Positions 34,468 to 41,592 of a DNA stretch of 64,000 bases are shown here, one piece after another. Source of the DNA: Streptomyces sp. WAC05374. GTDB lineage: Bacteria > Actinomycetota > Actinomycetes > Streptomycetales > Streptomycetaceae. A model generated the notes under the pieces. That model searched no databases. It saw nothing but the letters and a program-made list of their open reading frames with translations, and was not told the DNA's origin. Position 1 is the stretch's first letter. Each line of letters begins with the position of its first letter. The DNA is taken from positions 1 to 64,000 of the forward strand of contig NZ_SMNQ01000010.1 in assembly GCF_004353505.1 (NCBI RefSeq), read 5' to 3'. Position numbers and translations under genes: made by a program.

Positions 34468-35412
34468 TCAGTCCACCGTCACGTAGTCGGGACCGGAGTA
34501 ACGTCCGGTGGCCAGCTTCTGACGCTGCATGAGCAGGTCGTTGAGCAGGCTCGACGCGCCGAACCGGAACCAGTGGTTGTCCAGCCAGTCCTCGCCGACG
34601 GTCTCGTTGACCAGGACCAGGAACTTGAGGGCGTCCTTGGTGGTCCGGATGCCGCCCGCGGGCTTCACCCCGATCTGTACCCCGGTCTGGGCGCGGAAGT
34701 CGCGCACCGCCTCCAGCATGAGCAGCGTGTTCGCGGGGGTGGCGTTGACGCCGACCTTGCCGGTCGAGGTCTTGATGAAGTCCGCACCCGCGATCATGCC
34801 GAGCCAGGAGGCCCGGCGGATGTTGTCGTACGTGGAGAGCTCGCCGGTCTCGAAGATGACCTTCAGGCGGGCCTCGCCCGAGGCCTCCTTCACGGCGCGG
34901 ATCTCCTCGTACACCTTCAGGTAGTCGCCCGCGAGGAACGCCCCGCGGTCGATCACCATGTCGATCTCGTCCGCCCCGGCGGCGACCGCGTCACGGGTGT
35001 CCGCGAGCTTGACGTCGAGGGCGGCGCGGCCGGCCGGGAAGGCGGTCGCGACGGAGGCGACCTTCACGTCGGTCCCCGCCAGGCCGGCCTTGGCGGTGGC
35101 CACCATGTCGGGGTAGACGCAGACCGCGGCCGTACGGGGGGTCGTGCGGTCGGTCGGGTCGGGGTTGACGGCCTTGGCGGCGAGCGCCCGGACCTTGCCC
35201 GGGGTGTCCGCGCCTTCGAGCGTCGTCAGGTCGATCATCGAGATGGCCAGGTCGATGGCGTACGCCTTGGCCGTGGTCTTGATCGAGCGGGTGCCGAGAG
35301 ACGCGGCGCGCGCTTCCAGGCCGACGGCGTCGACGCCGGGCAGCCCGTGCAGGAAACGGCGCAGTGTGCTGTCGGACGCGGTCACGTCAGCGAATGCGGA
35401 TACAGAGGGCAT
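34468..35412 (-). CDS. deoC: Deoxyribose-phosphate aldolase
   Basis: A 314-residue TIM-barrel aldolase splitting 2-deoxyribose-5-phosphate into glyceraldehyde-3-phosphate and acetaldehyde. AVCVYPDMV, GADEIDMVIDRGAFLAGDY, LKVIFETGELSTYDNIRRAS, GADFIKTSTGKVGVNAT (Schiff-base Lys in KTSTGK) and GVKPAGGIRTTKDAL are class I DeoC hallmarks. It is longer than E. coli DeoC (259 aa), with extra N-terminal helices, as in eukaryote-like DERA. ATG 35412. An exact operator lies 20 bp upstream, next to a TATGCT -10 box (35430-35425), so the leader is only about 6 nt. First gene of a deoC-aldh-aldh operon. Confidence 0.94.
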   Translation of the reverse strand: MPSVSAFADVTASDSTLRRFLHGLPGVDAVGLEARAASLGTRSIKTTAKAYAIDLAISMIDLTTLEGADTPGKVRALAAKAVNPDPTDRTTPRTAAVCVYPDMVATAKAGLAGTDVKVASVATAFPAGRAALDVKLADTRDAVAAGADEIDMVIDRGAFLAGDYLKVYEEIRAVKEASGEARLKVIFETGELSTYDNIRRASWLGMIAGADFIKTSTGKVGVNATPANTLLMLEAVRDFRAQTGVQIGVKPAGGIRTTKDALKFLVLVNETVGEDWLDNHWFRFGASSLLNDLLMQRQKLATGRYSGPDYVTVD

Positions 35413-35431
35413 GGTCACCACTCGAGCATAT

Positions 35432-35443
35432 CTACGCGCGTAG
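35432..35443 (-). promoter_or_regulatory. Operator CTACGCGCGTAG in the deoC promoter
   Basis: Exact palindrome, one base away from a leftward -10 box TATGCT (35430-35425). Binding would occupy the -35/-10 spacer of the deoC-aldh operon. Confidence 0.8.
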
Positions 35444-35509
35444 CGGCCTGTACAGCCCCGGAGCGAGGGGTTGTGGAAAACCCCTGGTGACCCGGGGGCG
35501 GTGACCTCT

Positions 35510-35525
35510 GTCACGTGCCTGTGAC
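35510..35525. promoter_or_regulatory. Second AfsQ1-type box (GTCAC-n6-GTGAC)
   Basis: Matches GTnAC-n6-GTnAC; another GTGAC starts at 35501. A rightward -10-like TACAAG (35547-35552) would place the box centre near -41. The nearest rightward gene starts at 35908, with a terminator-like hairpin at 35716 between them. Leftward, deoC starts 98 bp away. Confidence 0.5.
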
Positions 35526-35907
35526 ATGGAACGGACGCCTCCCCGATACAAGATCCATAACTTTGTTCACGCGGCACCCGCCGAGGCTCACCGGCCACGT
35601 CCGAACGAGCAGGCGGCGTGCGGCTCTCCCTTCTCACCTCCACTGTCCTCCCTTTCCTTCAACCGTCATGCGTGACCTGATCCCTTGACCCGAGCAGGCC
35701 ACTTCCCTCCCCCCGGGCGGGCCGCCGCACACACCCCTTGCGGCGGCCCGCCACCGCCCCGCCCCCATGCCGCGCTCCGTGCCGGTCCGCGTGAAGGTCC
35801 CCGCCGAGGGGCCCGCGACGCGCGAGGACGGCACCGGGCCGGACGGCACCGCCCGGTACGCCGGTCTGGTCGGGTGGGCCCGAGGACCGTGAGGCAGAAT
35901 CGGCCGC
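35526..35907 (+). other. Gene-free interval with possible short transcript
   Basis: No convincing gene. Contents: -10-like TACAAG/TAACTT elements at 35547-35563; a 20-codon ORF GTG 35619 to TGA 35681 (MRLSLLTSTVLPFLQPSCVT) without a good ribosome site; a perfect 14-bp hairpin at 35716-35752; then GC-rich sequence up to the PH-domain gene. A transcript of about 190 nt starting near 35559 and ending at the hairpin would be a small RNA or a leader. Confidence 0.4.
35716..35752 (+). terminator. Hairpin inside the deoC-PH intergenic region
   Basis: Perfect 14-bp stem GGCGGGCCGCCGCA / TGCGGCGGCCCGCC with a 9-nt loop. No annotated gene ends on either side (deoC starts at 35412, PH gene starts at 35908), so it implies an unannotated transcript. 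Confidence 0.65.
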
Positions 35908-36492
35908 ATGACGACCCCCCAGCAGCCCGAGTACGCCGACCGGTCCTACCGCTCGCCCCAGGGGATCGTGGGCGGTCTCCTGCTGCTCGGCTTCGCCGCC
36001 TGGATCGGTGGCGACGCCCTCGCCACCGGCGACGGCCGGGTGCCCTGGATCGCCGCCGCGGCGCTGCTGCTGGTGGTGCCGCTGATCGTCGCGTTCACCT
36101 TCCGGCCCGTGGTGTACGCGGGCGCCGACCGCCTGCGGGTGCGCAACCCGTTCCGGACCGTCGACCTGCCGTGGGCGGCGGTCGCGGACGTGCGCGCCGG
36201 GTACTCCAGCGAGGTCATCACCCAGGACGGCACCATCTACCAGCTCTGGTCGGTGCCCGTGTCGCTGCGCGAACGCAAGAAGGCCGCGCGCCGCCGGGAC
36301 CGGGCGGGCGACGACACCCAGGAGGTCCGGGCGGCCGGGGCCGACCGGACCATCGCCGAGCTGCGCGAACTGGCCGAGCGCGGCGCGTCGCGGCCCACCG
36401 CGCAGGGCGCCCCCCGCGTCCGCTGGGCCTACGAGGTCATCGCCCCCGCGCTCGCGGGGCTGGTCCTGCTCGTGGTGCTCCTGGTCGTCTGA
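35908..36492 (+). CDS. PH-domain membrane protein
   Basis: A 194-residue protein with two N-terminal membrane segments (GIVGGLLLLGFAAWIGGDAL and WIAAAALLLVVPLIVAFTF). A bacterial PH-like beta domain follows (VYAGADRLRVRNPFRTVDLPWAAVADVRAGYSSEVITQDGTIYQLWSVPVSLRERKK), then a C-terminal membrane anchor (VIAPALAGLVLLVVLLVV). The polar stretch at 125-165 is cytoplasmic. These actinobacterial bPH proteins are of unknown function. ATG 35908. It is convergent with the glycosyltransferase gene that ends 3 bp later. Confidence 0.82.
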   Translation: MTTPQQPEYADRSYRSPQGIVGGLLLLGFAAWIGGDALATGDGRVPWIAAAALLLVVPLIVAFTFRPVVYAGADRLRVRNPFRTVDLPWAAVADVRAGYSSEVITQDGTIYQLWSVPVSLRERKKAARRRDRAGDDTQEVRAAGADRTIAELRELAERGASRPTAQGAPRVRWAYEVIAPALAGLVLLVVLLVV

Positions 36493-36495
36493 GAC

Positions 36496-37686
36496 TCACG
36501 GCGGGCCCGGCCACACCAGCAGCATGTAGGCGCCCAGCCACGCCGACGACAGCGCCGCCGCGCCCAGCACCAGGGCCGCCACCGGCAGCCGCGCCCGGCC
36601 CACGGCCACCGCGAGCGGCAGCAGCAGCGGGAAGGCGGGCAGCAGGAAGCGGGCGCGCGGGAAGTACACCCCGCCACTGCCCAGCACCACCAGCAGCAGC
36701 ACCCCGCTGAACACCAGCAGCGGCAGCGGCTGCCGGTCGGCCAGGCACAGCGCGTACAGCGCCACCGACGTCACCAGCACCACCGACACGGCCACCAGGA
36801 AGAGCTGGGGCGTCCGGTCGTACGCCAGCAGCTCGCGCAGCCAGCGCAACGTGCCCGCGCCGCCGTCCCAGGTGTTGCGCCACAGCCGCTGCACGGCGAA
36901 GTAACCGTCCCAGCGGCCCACCCGGGCGCCCACCCACCCCACGTACCCCAGCCAGCCCAGCGGGGCGGTGAGCGCGGCGGCGAACGGGCGCCACGCGCGC
37001 GTGCGGGCGGCCACCGCCAGCCCGGCCACCGCCACCGCGGCGGCCACGGCGATCCCGGTCGGGCGCGTCAGCCCGGCGAGCACCGCGAGGGACGCGGCCG
37101 TGCACCAGTGGCCGGTCAGCACGGCGTACAGCGCCCACGCGGCCAGCGCCGTGAACAGCGACTCGGTGTAGCCCATCCACTGCACGATCCCCACCGGCAG
37201 CGCGCCCCACAGGACGGTCAGCACCGTGCCGGCGCGCCGCCCGCACAGTCGGGCGCCCACCGCGAAGACCCCCCACGCGGCGGCCAGCGAGAAGGCCACC
37301 GCCAGGACCAGCGCCACCGAGGCGCGTGAGCCGGGCGTGACGCCCGCGACCGCCTTGACCAGCGCCGGGTACAGCGGGAAGAACGCCAGGTTGTTGGAGT
37401 CCATCGCCGTGCCGAGGGTGTCCTGGTAACCGCGGTCGGCGATGCGCAGGTACCAGCGCGAGTCCCACGAGGTGGCCAGCACCGGCCAGACGCCGTGACC
37501 CTTGAGGTGCGCCCAGCGCGCCAGCACCAGCAGCCCGAACAGCCGCACCGCCAGGTACCCGAGCAGCGCGGGCGCCGCGGACCGCAGCGCACGGGCGGTC
37601 CGCTCCCGCGGGCCCGCGCCCGCCGGGGACGGCGGCCGGCGTGACGCGGGGACGGTCGGGCGCGGGGTGATCACCGACGGCGGCAC
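36496..37686 (-). CDS. Membrane glycosyltransferase, mannosyltransferase (PIG-V/GT-C)-like
   Basis: A 396-residue protein with about nine to ten membrane helices after a Pro/Arg-rich 30-residue start. WDSRWYLRIADRGYQ in the first extracytoplasmic loop has the acidic catalytic-type motif of GT-C enzymes, and NNLAFFPLYPALVKAV plus GLTRPTGIAVA match PIG-V-like mannosyltransferases. The donor is likely a polyprenyl-phosphate sugar. ATG 37686 is only 28 bp after a strong hairpin (37715-37746), leaving little room for a promoter, so the true start may be further in, or expression may rely on read-through. Confidence 0.8.
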   Translation of the reverse strand: MPPSVITPRPTVPASRRPPSPAGAGPRERTARALRSAAPALLGYLAVRLFGLLVLARWAHLKGHGVWPVLATSWDSRWYLRIADRGYQDTLGTAMDSNNLAFFPLYPALVKAVAGVTPGSRASVALVLAVAFSLAAAWGVFAVGARLCGRRAGTVLTVLWGALPVGIVQWMGYTESLFTALAAWALYAVLTGHWCTAASLAVLAGLTRPTGIAVAAAVAVAGLAVAARTRAWRPFAAALTAPLGWLGYVGWVGARVGRWDGYFAVQRLWRNTWDGGAGTLRWLRELLAYDRTPQLFLVAVSVVLVTSVALYALCLADRQPLPLLVFSGVLLLVVLGSGGVYFPRARFLLPAFPLLLPLAVAVGRARLPVAALVLGAAALSSAWLGAYMLLVWPGPP

Positions 37687-37714
37687 GGTGGCGCTCCAGG
37701 GGCTCGGCTGCGGT

Positions 37715-37746
37715 ACCGGGGGTCACCCTGCTCGGTGACCCCCGGT
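37715..37746 (-). terminator. Second of two tandem terminators after the mutase gene
   Basis: Perfect 13-bp stem ACCGGGGGTCACC / GGTGACCCCCGGT, loop CTGCTC. It lies between the first terminator and the start of the downstream membrane glycosyltransferase gene. Confidence 0.75.
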
Positions 37747-37762
37747 CCGTACCGGAGCCGTG

Positions 37763-37803
37763 CGGCACCTGCCGTACGGGATTCACCCGTACGGCAGGTG
37801 CCG
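37763..37803 (-). terminator. Terminator of the phospho-sugar mutase gene
   Basis: Perfect 18-bp stem CGGCACCTGCCGTACGGG with its complement, loop ATTCA, 5 bp after the mutase stop. Confidence 0.92.
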
Positions 37804-37808
37804 GTGGG

Positions 37809-39449
37809 TCAGATGCCCGCCGCCGCGGCCAGGTCGCGCTTGATCGCGGCCAGGATCTCGTCGCCCTTCGCCCGGGCGTCGGCCAGATCGTCGGCGTGGG
37901 CGACCGGGACGACGACCTCCAGGTAGCACTTCAGCTTGGGCTCGGTGCCGCTGGGACGGACGATGACGCGGGCCTTGAAGGCCCCGTCCAGGTAGTAGCG
38001 CAGCCCGTCCGTGGGCGGCAGCGTGTCGGTGCCCTTCGTCAGGTCCTCGGCGGACGTCACGGCCAGCCCCGCGAGGGCCGCGGGCGGCTGCTCGCGCAGG
38101 CGGCGCATGGCGTTCGCGATGACGCTCAGGTCCTCCACACGGACGGAGAGCTGGTCCGTGGCGTGCAGCCCGTGCGTGAGGGCGAGGTCGTCCAGCAGGT
38201 CGGAGAGGGTGCGGCCCTGCTCCTTCAGCTCCGAGGCCAGCTCGGCGACGAGCAGCGCCGCCGTGATGCCGTCCTTGTCGCGTACGCCGCCGGGGTCGAC
38301 GCAGTAGCCGAGCGCCTCCTCGTAGCCGTACGCGATGCCCTCCACGCGCGCGATCCACTTGAAGCCGGTCAGCGTCTCCTCGTACGGCAGGCCGGCGGCC
38401 TCGGCGATCCGGCCCAGCAGGCTGGAGGAGACGATCGACTCGGCGAAGGTGCCGGTGGCGCCCTTGTGGACCAGGTGGGCGCCGAGCAGCGCGCCGACCT
38501 CGTCGCCGCGCAGCATCCGCCAGTCGTCCCGGTGCGGGACGGCGACGGCGCACCGGTCGGCGTCCGGGTCGTTGGCGATGACGATGTCGGGCCGGACCTC
38601 GCGCGCCGTGGCGAAGGCCAGGTCCATCGCGCCCGGCTCCTCCGGGTTGGGGAACGCCACGGTCGGGAAGGACGGGTCCGGTTCGGCCTGCTCCGCGACG
38701 AGCGTGGGCGCCGGGAAGCCGGCCCGCTCCCAGGCCGCGAGGACGACGTCCTTGCCGACGCCGTGCATGGCCGTGTAGACGACGTTCGCGGTGCGGGGGG
38801 ACCCGGCGGTCAGCACGGCGTCCGTACGCGCCAGGTAGGCCTCCAGGACCTCGTCCCCGAGCGTCTCCCAGCCGTCCTCGGCGCGCGGCACGTCGTTCAG
38901 GCTCCGGATCGCGGCGATCTCGGCGGCGATCCCGGTGTCGGCGGGCGGCACGATCTGCGAGCCGTCGCCCAGGTAGACCTTGTAGCCGTTGTCGCGCGGC
39001 GGGTTGTGGCTGGCGGTCACCTCGACACCGGCGACCGCGCCCAGGTGCCTTATGGCGTACGCGAGGACGGGCGTGGGCAGCGGACGCGGCAGGACGGCCG
39101 CCCGCAGCCCGGCGCCGACCATGACGGCGGCGGTGTCCCGCGCGAAGTCGGCCGACTTGTAACGGGCGTCGAAGCCGATGACGACGAGGCCGCCGCTGTG
39201 GCCCTCGGCCTTGAGGTACGCGGCGAGTCCGGCGGCGGCCCGGATGACCACCGCGCGGTTCATCCGCATGGGCCCGGCGCCCAGCTCGCCGCGCAGTCCG
39301 GCCGTGCCGAACTGGAGCGTGCCGCCGAACCGGGCGGCCAGCTCGTCGAGGTCGCCCGCCTCGATGAGCTTGGCCAGCTCGTCGCGGGTCTCGGGGTCCG
39401 GGTCCTCGGCGAGCCACGCCTCCGCCTGCGCGATGAGGTTCTGCTGCAC
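37809..39449 (-). CDS. Phospho-sugar mutase (PGM2-like; probable phosphopentomutase)
   Basis: A 546-residue alpha-D-phosphohexomutase. FGTAGLRGELGAGPMRMN at the N-terminus; VTASHNPPRDNG with phosphoserine Ser147; NDPDADRCAVA metal loop; TGFKWIAR; EEALGY sugar loop; RPSGTEPKLKCY phosphate-binding loop. The size and the GFKWIA/EEALGY motifs put it with PGM2-type enzymes, which act on ribose/deoxyribose-1-phosphate as well as hexoses. No deoB-type phosphopentomutase is in the window, so this is the likely link between DeoA/PunA and DeoC. GTG 39449 has GAGAGG 8 nt upstream. In mycobacteria a similar gene (pmmB) is beside punA. Confidence 0.88.
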   Translation of the reverse strand: MQQNLIAQAEAWLAEDPDPETRDELAKLIEAGDLDELAARFGGTLQFGTAGLRGELGAGPMRMNRAVVIRAAAGLAAYLKAEGHSGGLVVIGFDARYKSADFARDTAAVMVGAGLRAAVLPRPLPTPVLAYAIRHLGAVAGVEVTASHNPPRDNGYKVYLGDGSQIVPPADTGIAAEIAAIRSLNDVPRAEDGWETLGDEVLEAYLARTDAVLTAGSPRTANVVYTAMHGVGKDVVLAAWERAGFPAPTLVAEQAEPDPSFPTVAFPNPEEPGAMDLAFATAREVRPDIVIANDPDADRCAVAVPHRDDWRMLRGDEVGALLGAHLVHKGATGTFAESIVSSSLLGRIAEAAGLPYEETLTGFKWIARVEGIAYGYEEALGYCVDPGGVRDKDGITAALLVAELASELKEQGRTLSDLLDDLALTHGLHATDQLSVRVEDLSVIANAMRRLREQPPAALAGLAVTSAEDLTKGTDTLPPTDGLRYYLDGAFKARVIVRPSGTEPKLKCYLEVVVPVAHADDLADARAKGDEILAAIKRDLAAAAGI

Positions 39450-39726
39450 GGTGTCTGCCTCTCTGGTGTCGTACGACTGATTGCGCTTACCGGTACCCCG
39501 GCGGGGTGTCTCCGTCCCGGGTGGCCCCGTGCCGGGTGCGGCGTGTCGGCCGGCCCGCGTCCGGCGTCCGGCCCAGTTGGGCCCGTGCCCCTGCCCCCAC
39601 CACCCGCAGTCGGCGTCCGGCCCGGCGTGGGGCCGTGCGGGGTCGCCCCCGCAGAGGTTGGCGGCCACAGGCGGGCTCCCTCTCCGGTGCCCGGGGCCGC
39701 CGGCCTCGAGGAGGTGAGCCCGGAGG

Positions 39727-39830
39727 GGCACCGCCCCCACCCACCGGGCGTGCCCGCCGGAACGGCACCGCCCACGTGGGCAGCGGAAACAGGCACCGCC
39801 CCAGGGGTCACCGCGGGAAGGGCACCGCCC
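39727..39830. repeat. Four copies of GGCACCGCCC
   Basis: Copies begin at 39727, 39764, 39792 and 39821, spaced 37, 28 and 29 bp. Flanks are partly similar (GGG/AGG before, CC/CA after), suggesting a degenerate about 29-bp repeat. Confidence 0.65.
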
Positions 39831-39855
39831 CGTCCCGTTGTGCCCACCCGTCCCT

Positions 39856-39880
39856 CCCCCCAGGGCTTCGCCCTGGGGGG
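39856..39880 (-). terminator. Hairpin downstream of punA
   Basis: Perfect 11-bp stem CCCCCCAGGGC / GCCCTGGGGGG with loop TTC, 130 bp after the punA stop. It could terminate punA, or be a copy of a dispersed Streptomyces palindrome. Confidence 0.6.
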
Positions 39881-39887
39881 ACCCCCA

Positions 39888-39947
39888 GCGGGACGACTGC
39901 CCCCAACGGGGGGCGCCGCCCCTGCGGGACGACCGCCCACAACGGGG
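39888..39947. repeat. Imperfect 24-bp direct repeat
   Basis: GCGGGACGAC...CAACGGGG at 39888-39911 and again at 39924-39947, 22 of 24 bases identical, 12-bp spacer. Confidence 0.7.
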
Positions 39948-40010
39948 AGCAGAGGCGGCTGCCTCCGCGCGCCGGCCGGGCCGGGCGACGGGGCCTGGCG
40001 GACGGGCCGG

Positions 40011-40835
40011 CTAGATCCGGTCGAGGACCCGGGTCAGGAGCTCACCCATGCGGGCGGCGGAGTCGCGGCCCGCCTGGAGGACCTCCTCGTGGTTCAGCGG
40101 CTCGCCGGAGAGGCCGGCGGCGAGGTTGGTGACCAGGGAGATGCCGAGGACCTCCGCGCCCGCCTCACGGGCCGCGATGGCCTCCAGGACGGTCGACATG
40201 CCGACCAGGTCGCCGCCGAGGACGCGGACCATGTTGATCTCGGCCGGGGTCTCGTAGTGCGGGCCGGGGAACTGCACGTAGACGCCCTCTTCGAGGGTCT
40301 CGTCGACCTCCTTGCACAGCGCGCGCAGGCGCGGCGAGTAGAGGTCGGTGAGGTCCACGAAGTTGGCGCCGACGATCGGCGAGGCGCCCGTCAGGTTCAG
40401 GTGGTCGCTGATCAGGACCGGCTGGCCGGGGCGCATGCCCTCGCGCAGGCCGCCGCAGCCGTTGGTCAGCACGACCGTCTTGCAGCCCGCGGCGACGGCG
40501 GTGCGCACCCCGTGGGCGACGGCGGCGACGCCGCGGCCCTCGTAGTAGTGCGTACGGCCGAGGAAGACCAGCGCGCGCTTGTCACCGATGGTGTACGAGC
40601 GGATCTTGCCGCCGTGGCCCTCGACGGCCGGCGGCGGGAAGCCCGGGAGCTCGGTGACCGGGAACTCGGCGTCGGGCGCGCCGAGCGCGTCGACGGCCGG
40701 GGCCCAGCCGGAGCCCATCACCAGGGCGACGTCGTGGGTTTCCGTGCCGGTCAGCTCGCGCAGGCGCGCGGCGGCGTCGGCGGCGGCGGCGTAGGGGTCG
40801 CCCTGGAGGTGGTCCGGGGTGGCAGTTGCGTTCAC
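40011..40835 (-). CDS. punA: Purine nucleoside phosphorylase
   Basis: A 274-residue trimeric-type PNP that splits inosine, guanosine and deoxy forms to base plus (deoxy)ribose-1-phosphate. VALVMGSGWAP (phosphate loop), GHGGKIRSY, GRTHYYEGRG, TNGCGGLREGM, VQFPGPHYETPAEINM (base site Glu) and GISLVTNLAAG are all present. Length is usual (about 270). GTG 40835. An exact operator lies 113 bp upstream with a TACGCT -10 box (40936-40931) between them, so the leader would be about 90 nt. It completes purine salvage after Add. Confidence 0.93.
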   Translation of the reverse strand: MNATATPDHLQGDPYAAAADAAARLRELTGTETHDVALVMGSGWAPAVDALGAPDAEFPVTELPGFPPPAVEGHGGKIRSYTIGDKRALVFLGRTHYYEGRGVAAVAHGVRTAVAAGCKTVVLTNGCGGLREGMRPGQPVLISDHLNLTGASPIVGANFVDLTDLYSPRLRALCKEVDETLEEGVYVQFPGPHYETPAEINMVRVLGGDLVGMSTVLEAIAAREAGAEVLGISLVTNLAAGLSGEPLNHEEVLQAGRDSAARMGELLTRVLDRI

Positions 40836-40948
40836 AGAGTCTCTCGCCTCGCGAAGTAACAGTCGCCCCGGACCGCTCACGAGGACCGGGGGTCCGGGGG
40901 CCGGCCCCGGAAGAAAGCAGTACGCACAAGAGCGTAGCCCGAGATTGC

Positions 40949-40960
40949 CTACGCGCGTAG
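40949..40960 (-). promoter_or_regulatory. Operator CTACGCGCGTAG in the punA promoter
   Basis: Exact palindrome that overlaps the expected -35 region of a leftward promoter with -10 TACGCT at 40936-40931. It lies between punA and the cyclotransferase gene, both leftward. Confidence 0.78.
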
Positions 40961-41015
40961 ATGACGATGCCCACGGAGCCGGGATCGTTGTCTTGTCGTT
41001 TCCGACGAACCCCGT

Positions 41016-41453
41016 TCAGCAGGGGCGCTTGCGCAGCTCCATCACGTAGTCGTGCGGCGCGCCCGCCGACTCGGCGGCGTCCGCGACCTCGCCCAGGTAG
41101 CGGGCGGACGGCAGGCCGCCCTCGTAGCCGTTGAGGACGTACACCCAGGCGGGTTCCTCGCCGTCCAGCGTGTGGACCCGCACCCGCATGCGGCGGTAGA
41201 TGTCCAGGCCCACGCCCTCCCAGCGGTCCATGGAGTCCTCGTCCATCGGGGCGATGTCGTACAGCGCGACGAACACCTGGGACCGCGGGGCCTCCACGAT
41301 CGTGGCGAGCGCGCCCTCCCAGCCCATCTGCTCGCCACCGAACGTCAGCCGCCAGCCGTTGAGCCAGCCCGTGCCGCGCAGCGGGGAGTGCGGAGCGCGG
41401 CGGGTCATCAGCCGCGCGTCGAGGTTGCCGGCGTACGCGGCGTAGAGCGACAT
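41016..41453 (-). CDS. Gamma-glutamylcyclotransferase-like protein
   Basis: A 145-residue GGCT-fold protein: SLYAAYAGNLDARLMTRRAP is the YGSN-type substrate loop, followed by LNGWRLTFGG, VFVALYDIAPMDEDSMDRWEG (with the acidic residues used for catalysis) and AWVYVLNGYEGGLPS. Members remove gamma-glutamyl groups as 5-oxoproline or act on related amides; the substrate here is unknown. ATG 41453 lies 7 nt after TACCCT, so the mRNA is probably leaderless. It is upstream of punA in the same direction but punA has its own promoter. Confidence 0.85.
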   Translation of the reverse strand: MSLYAAYAGNLDARLMTRRAPHSPLRGTGWLNGWRLTFGGEQMGWEGALATIVEAPRSQVFVALYDIAPMDEDSMDRWEGVGLDIYRRMRVRVHTLDGEEPAWVYVLNGYEGGLPSARYLGEVADAAESAGAPHDYVMELRKRPC

Positions 41454-41592
41454 GGGGTCGAGGGTACGGGAGGGCCGGGGGTGAGCGCTGTTTCCCGTTG
41501 GAGGGCCCCGGCGGGAAGCACCCGGAGCCGTGCGGGACAATGGGGTACGTACTTGCATCCCTGCCGTGACGAGAGCGCGAGGCGTAACCCCT

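Larger units (their letters stand above)
39450..40010. other. 561-bp gene-free, repeat-rich interval between mutase and punA
   Basis: No coding region is credible. It holds four copies of GGCACCGCCC (39727, 39764, 39792, 39821), two copies of GGCGTCCGGCCC (about 39562 and 39613), a 24-bp direct repeat with 22 matches (39888-39911 and 39924-39947), and a strong hairpin at 39856-39880. The promoter of the mutase gene must lie at its left end. Confidence 0.7.

Noticed and set aside
35521..35580. PHO box (PhoP direct repeats of GTTCACC) in the deoC upstream region
   Set aside because: Only one GTTCAC-like element is present and the 11-bp repeat spacing is not met; the GTnAC-n6-GTnAC reading fits better.
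39481..40132. Open frames in the 561-bp interval before punA
   Set aside because: All are Pro/Arg/Gly-rich, lack ribosome sites, and the DNA is repeat- and hairpin-rich; treated as non-coding.
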